NCBI GenBank assembly: GCA_964507825.1
Contig: CAZDQM010000006.1
Span: forward strand, 1-24,279
DNA from: JAWVZS01 sp964507825
Lineage (GTDB): Archaea; Thermoproteota; Nitrososphaeria; Nitrososphaerales; Nitrosopumilaceae
Length of the DNA: 24,279 nucleotides
Reading direction: 5' to 3'
The translations under genes and the position numbers were made by a program. Of this stretch, positions 21,371-24,279 are shown piece after piece. The notes beneath the pieces are model-generated. The model was not told the origin of the DNA, ran no database searches, and saw only the letters and a program-made list of their open reading frames with translations. Within the stretch, counting starts at the first letter, position 1. Each line of letters begins with the position of its first letter.

Positions 21371-21897
21371 GGTGACAGAATCTGTTCTAATATGTTTTGT
21401 AGATGCTGGTTTTGAATCGACGATCTTGCAGATTCAAAAAACTCTGCTAGTTGTTCAGTCGAAGCCCTGTCCGAATAAATTCGTGCCTGTAGCGCCATCT
21501 CTAGCTTGTCAACCTCATGTACAAACCTAGCCTCCTCGCTGGCCCCAGCCTGAAACTCACTCCATGTATCCATGTAAATTCCCCTAGCAGGCTCTGGAAG
21601 ATCCTGCAAGATGACATCCATGGCAGTCTCTTCTAGTCGTTTCTTCTCCTGCAACGTGACCTCCCCCGGCATCAGATCACCGGTTCTAGATTCGGCGGCA
21701 TCATGAAGTAGGGACATTCTTACAACCTTGAGCGTGTCTAGCCCCTCAATGTCTGCAAGCACGGCAGACATCAGACTCGTCATGTACGAGTGATCCGCCA
21801 CAGATTCCGGGTTTTGGATGCCAAGCTTTGAGGACCATCCGCTCCTTGGCACTGATTTCAGGCATGCTATGGATGCAAAAAAATCAACAATCATCAT
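21367..21897 (-). CDS. HD-domain phosphohydrolase, YfbR/HDDC2-like
   Basis: From ATG 21897 this protein has 176 residues. The order of motifs matches COG1896-type 5'-deoxynucleotidases: LKSVPRSGW at 13-21, NPESVADHSY with H36, LLHDAAESRTGD with H65-D66 and E69, and the later HEVDKLEMALQARIY with D130. These residues form the divalent-metal site of HD hydrolases that remove phosphate from nucleoside monophosphates. The frame is open to 21927, but the alignment to the family and a TATA-like TTTAATAATAAAA at 21912-21924 favour 21897 or 21894. The gene is coupled to the small downstream gene by 4 bp overlap. The exact substrate is not predictable. Confidence 0.88.
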   Translation of the reverse strand: MMIVDFFASIACLKSVPRSGWSSKLGIQNPESVADHSYMTSLMSAVLADIEGLDTLKVVRMSLLHDAAESRTGDLMPGEVTLQEKKRLEETAMDVILQDLPEPARGIYMDTWSEFQAGASEEARFVHEVDKLEMALQARIYSDRASTEQLAEFFESARSSIQNQHLQNILEQILSP

Positions 21898-21955
21898 CCA
21901 ATGGCATGGAATTTTATTATTAAACAATTCGTATCGGTTCGCGCACTATAATGAT

Positions 21956-22020
21956 GCTCGTATGTATTACAAAATCGATGATATTGTGAGGATTTCATCG
22001 ATTTTGTGACATATACGAGC
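21956..22020. repeat. Long inverted repeat between divergent genes
   Basis: The 26-bp arms 21956-21981 and 21995-22020 flank a 13-nt loop. The inner 13 bp are perfect (ACAAAATCGATGA against TCATCGATTTTGT). The outer part, starting GCTCGTAT, has three or four mismatches. It lies about 60 bp upstream of the HD gene and about 110 bp upstream of the cobalamin adenosyltransferase gene. It could be an operator, an RNA hairpin, or a small palindromic mobile element. Confidence 0.9.
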
Positions 22021-22097
22021 GTTGCTATATGATTACCATATCTAATTGCATATATTGCATTTGAGGAATCGGGTATAACAGATACAACAATTCGAAT

Positions 22098-22105
22098 CAA
22101 ATAAT
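22098..22105 (+). promoter_or_regulatory. TATA box of the cobalamin adenosyltransferase gene
   Basis: AAATAATA is centred 27 nt before the GTG at 22129, supporting that unusual start on a leaderless transcript. Confidence 0.55.
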
Positions 22106-22128
22106 AGATGTAATAGTAACCGGCCATT

Positions 22129-22665
22129 GTGAAGATATACACTCGGACGGGGGACGATGGAACGACGTCGTTGCGAGGAGGTTCAAGAACTGCAAAGTCC
22201 GGCAAAAGAATAGTCGCGTATGGAATGGTCGATGAGATCAACGCATCAGTTGGAGTGGCTGTCATCCGATCCGATGACATGGACATGAAGGCATGTCTGT
22301 CTAGGATACAAGATGAATTGTTTGTCATGGGTGCGGATCTGTCCAATCCGGACGCGCAAGACAGTACAGGCAGGATGACTGCACACATGATAAAAAGACT
22401 CGAGGATGAGATCGATGTGTACGAGGGCGAGCTAGAACCCTTGAAGAATTTTATCATACCCGGTGGAACCCCGCTTGCCGCATCACTGCACGTGTCAAGA
22501 ACGATAACTAGGCGGGCTGAGACTGCCGTGGTGGCACTCCAACAGGTATATTGGGTGAATGATTACTGCATAAAATACCTAAATAGGCTGTCTGACCTTT
22601 TTTTTGTGATGGCTCGGGTGGCAAACAAGAGAGGCGGCGTGGCAGATACTGTCTGGAGGCCGTGA
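22129..22665 (+). CDS. PduO-type ATP:cob(I)alamin adenosyltransferase
   Basis: This 178-residue enzyme transfers the adenosyl group of ATP to cob(I)alamin to make adenosylcobalamin. The N-terminal KIYTRTGDDGTTSLRGGSR is the ATP-binding motif of the PduO/MMAB family. GMVDEINASVGVA, IQDELFVMGADLS, FIIPGGTPLAASLHVSRT with the following RRAE, and YLNRLSDLFFVMAR are the remaining conserved blocks, in order and complete. It starts with GTG, supported by TATA spacing. Thaumarchaea make cobalamin and need it for methylmalonyl-CoA mutase in their carbon-fixation cycle. The gene stands alone between the hairpin and the tRNA gene. Confidence 0.95.
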   Translation: MKIYTRTGDDGTTSLRGGSRTAKSGKRIVAYGMVDEINASVGVAVIRSDDMDMKACLSRIQDELFVMGADLSNPDAQDSTGRMTAHMIKRLEDEIDVYEGELEPLKNFIIPGGTPLAASLHVSRTITRRAETAVVALQQVYWVNDYCIKYLNRLSDLFFVMARVANKRGGVADTVWRP

Positions 22666-22765
22666 CTCGGCTACCATATATCCGGAAACTAATTTTTGGA
22701 TTACATAATAATGTAGATTACATGCATGATTGATGTATATGGGATCATGGTACCTGCGGCAAACA

Positions 22766-22773
22766 GTTTTTAT
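22766..22773 (+). promoter_or_regulatory. TATA box of tRNA-Phe
   Basis: GTTTTTATCC lies about 28 nt before the first base of the tRNA, the normal archaeal spacing. Confidence 0.55.
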
Positions 22774-22797
22774 CCGGACGTGGCGACTTTAGATTGT

Positions 22798-22871
22798 GCC
22801 AGGGTAGCTCAGCCCGGGAGAGCACTCGGCTGAAGACCGAGCTGTCGCGCGTTCAAATCCCGCCCCTGGCA
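22798..22871 (+). tRNA. tRNA-Phe (GAA)
   Basis: This 74-nt cloverleaf has no intron and no encoded CCA. The acceptor GCCAGGG pairs with CCCTGGC with discriminator A. The D stem GCTC/GAGC encloses AGCCCGGGA with the GG pair. The anticodon stem CTCGG/CCGAG encloses CTGAAGA, giving anticodon GAA. The T loop is TTCAAAT. In the T stem, GCGCG against CCCGC leaves one C-C mismatch at the 52-62 position. Confidence 0.95.
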
Positions 22872-22890
22872 CATCGATTGAGTTCCCCGA

Positions 22891-23130
22891 TTATGCGATT
22901 TCTAGTAGATGTGGTGGCTGGTTTTTATCAAGTATGCTTTTCACGCCATATCGTGCAAGAATCATGCCCAGTATCCGCCGTCCTGTCTGAATTTTCGCTA
23001 CACGCATGCCATAGCCGCAAATCCCTGCTATCGGATCATCTTTGTTAACAGCTGCCCAGGTTCTCATGCACACATCCGCTACACCCATCATGATTCCAGA
23101 CAAGTTATCTTGAATATCTCCCACTGCCAC
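22891..23130 (-). CDS. Small protein of unknown function next to tRNA-Phe
   Basis: I do not recognise this 79-residue frame. Its composition is normal, with well-formed hydrophobic and charged patches (GIMMGVADVCMRTWAAVN, GYGMRVAKIQTGRRILGMIL, ARYGVKSILDKNQPPHLLEI). The start would be GTG at 23130, or GTG 23124, with TATACC a little upstream. It converges on the tRNA gene, ending 19 bp from it. Nothing else in the surroundings explains it. Reality is supported only by composition. Confidence 0.45.
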   Translation of the reverse strand: MAVGDIQDNLSGIMMGVADVCMRTWAAVNKDDPIAGICGYGMRVAKIQTGRRILGMILARYGVKSILDKNQPPHLLEIA

Positions 23131-23266
23131 ATGAGGTATAGTTCCCGAGTATTCGGTGTACTAGATTCCATACACGGTTGGAAAAAATTCCCCGATCAAA
23201 AGATGTCCAATATAATCACAAGGTTGATTATGTCATGAAAATTTTATAGATTTACCATTAAGATAT

Positions 23267-23512
23267 ATGAGATGGAGCGAACTATATTTTGGCACCATTT
23301 TTTACTCTAAAATCCAAATGATTCCTGTCCTCATTCATTTGTCCTGTACCATTGTTCGACTGCATCCGGTAGTTGTATACCGAGTCAAACAGCCGTGTTC
23401 TAATTTAATCATAGATAGGGGGGGGGTGTACAAGGTCAGATCGACTGAAGGCATTATACTTGAAATTTCAAAACGAATAACACATTCGGGCATGAATTCC
23501 AAATCAACCTGA
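23267..23512 (+). pseudogene. Fragmentary ORF with C-terminal repeat homology
   Basis: This 81-codon frame has an unremarkable N-terminal part (MRWSELYFGTIFYSKIQM) and a C-terminal segment, VYKVRSTEGIILEISKRITH plus SGMN, homologous to the decayed region at 10490-10575. It looks like the tail of a longer protein that has lost its N-terminal coding part. The G run just before the homologous segment could mark a frameshift or junction. A short functional protein is not excluded. Confidence 0.35.
23426..23512 (+). repeat. Dispersed repeat, copy 2
   Basis: This 87-bp stretch matches 10490-10575 in inverted orientation with a perfect 27-bp core (TGAAATTTCAAAACGAATAA and seven further bases). Together the copies span about 13 kb of the window including the urease genes. 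Confidence 0.85.
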
Positions 23513-23568
23513 GTATGTATCAGCTAGGGATCGAACAATACAAATAACTATTCATGTAGGTGATATGC

Positions 23569-24279
23569 ATGCAAAAAAATATGCGTAAAGTACTACGTAA
23601 CAGCTCACTATCGTTCCTCCTCCCAAGTGTTTACACCACCAAGAAGATTAGGGCGCATCTTATTTACCGGATCAAAAAACCAAAAATGACACCCGAGTGC
23701 GCCCAGTTCCTAACGGAATACCGTGACCTACTAGATGGTAACTTTGCACGCGCAAGTGAGATTTTAAGCGGTACCAAAGACGGCGCCGATCTGATTGAGA
23801 ATCTAGAGACCATTTCCCCGTTTATCTACAAGCTGGCAACCATCCAACGCGACCTTGGACGTCCCGACCTCGATCTATACTTGCCCATACATGTGATGCT
23901 GTATGCATGTTGCAAGATTCTTAGGCCGCAGGCCGTCGTAGAGACGGGAATAGAGAAAGGCGGCAGTACATACTCTATGCTAAGCGCCATGAGTGAAAAC
24001 GACTCTGGAACATTATACTCTATTGACAATGGGGCACACTTTCACTATCGTGAAAAAACAGTCTCCAAGATCGGACCGCTAGTCTTGCCAAGAATGAGAA
24101 CACGATGGAAGCCGATATTTGCCGACGCGCAAAAATCACTTGGCCGGGTCATGAGGCGGGCCTCGAAGGATACTGGCCATGTTGATCTCTTTGTTGCCGG
24201 GCAGGGACATACATACGAGGTTCAGTTGCACGAGGGGACTACTGCATGGCCGTATATTCGTGGGGGGGGTGTGTTTTTC
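23569..24279 (+). CDS. Class I SAM-dependent methyltransferase (partial at window end)
   Basis: This open frame of 237 codons runs off the window and has no stop. The N-terminal 110 residues are basic then helical. The Rossmann SAM site begins at VVETGIEKGGSTYSMLSAM (123-141), followed by GTLYSIDNG at 147-155, where an acidic residue binds the SAM ribose. VDLFVAGQGHTYEVQL at 205-220 corresponds to the (I/V)DLFIHDSDHTYE motif of Methyltransf_24-type enzymes, and AWPYIRGGGVFF matches the strand after it. The D-S-D before HTYE is replaced by G-Q-G, unusual for this family. ATG 23569 has an AGGTGAT ribosome-binding-like site and a TATA-like element 26 nt upstream. ATG 23581 is an alternative. Confidence 0.75.
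   Translation, partial: MQKNMRKVLRNSSLSFLLPSVYTTKKIRAHLIYRIKKPKMTPECAQFLTEYRDLLDGNFARASEILSGTKDGADLIENLETISPFIYKLATIQRDLGRPDLDLYLPIHVMLYACCKILRPQAVVETGIEKGGSTYSMLSAMSENDSGTLYSIDNGAHFHYREKTVSKIGPLVLPRMRTRWKPIFADAQKSLGRVMRRASKDTGHVDLFVAGQGHTYEVQLHEGTTAWPYIRGGGVFF

Larger units (their letters stand above)
23131..23568. other. Intergenic region with a gene fragment and repeat copy
   Basis: This 438-bp AT-rich stretch contains a plus-strand open frame at 23267-23512 whose last 28 codons match the decayed region at 10490-10575. It also contains a run of ten G at 23417-23426, and a TATA-like CAAATAAC at 23541-23548 about 26 nt before the next gene. Confidence 0.5.

Noticed and set aside
21956..22020. 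Cobalamin riboswitch
   Set aside because: Apart from its position near a cobalamin gene, the hairpin has none of the B12-box sequence that I would expect. It is a simple stem-loop and its distance to the leaderless start makes a leader riboswitch unlikely.

Overview
The window looks like a chromosome segment of an ammonia-oxidising archaeon (Nitrososphaerota/Thaumarchaeota), probably a relatively GC-rich, Cenarchaeum-like or Nitrososphaera-like lineage. The reasons are a DUF6659-type protein (a family I know only from thaumarchaea), stand-alone Lrp/AsnC ligand-binding domains, a chromosomal ParB homologue, archaeal TATA boxes about 27 nt before start codons, and a urease cluster with DUR3-type urea symporters. 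No amo or ribosomal marker is present, so the lineage is inferred.

Layout. 1-612: no convincing gene, but a 38-bp direct repeat. 613-3352: small genes, including a coiled-coil protein, a DUF6659 protein, a VOC-fold protein, two overlapping RAM-domain proteins, a lysine-rich histone-H1-like protein with 9-residue repeats, and a short TPR-like protein. 3713-4872: a weak small ORF overlapping a NiCoT/UreH-type nickel transporter. 5035-10386 (minus): ureA-ureB-ureC, then a DUR3-like urea symporter and a zinc-ribbon membrane protein. 10490-11235: decayed coding DNA and an IS5-like transposase remnant lying between the two urease halves. 11328-14298 (plus): ureE-ureF-ureG-ureD. 14553-16910 (minus): a second DUR3-like symporter fused to a C-terminal universal-stress-protein domain, divergent from an Lrp/AsnC regulator (17176-17715). 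17769-18695: ParB-like protein. 18748-20782: a 2.0-kb island bounded by 26-bp IS6-type inverted repeats that carries a transposase remnant, an amino-methyltransferase and a frameshifted Eco47II-like endonuclease. 20825-22665: two small unknown proteins, an HD-domain phosphohydrolase, a long hairpin and a PduO-type cobalamin adenosyltransferase. 22798-22871: tRNA-Phe. 23569 to the end: a partial class I methyltransferase.

The central section forms a nickel and urea module. Urea enters through one or both DUR3-like symporters, nickel enters through the NiCoT protein, UreE/F/G/D load nickel into UreABC, and the enzyme releases ammonia and CO2, which an ammonia oxidiser can use for energy and carbon. 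The Lrp regulator, divergent from the second symporter, is a candidate controller.

The most unusual features are the IS6-ended restriction-modification island, with its endonuclease broken and its methyltransferase apparently intact, and the transporter-USP fusion beside the urease genes.
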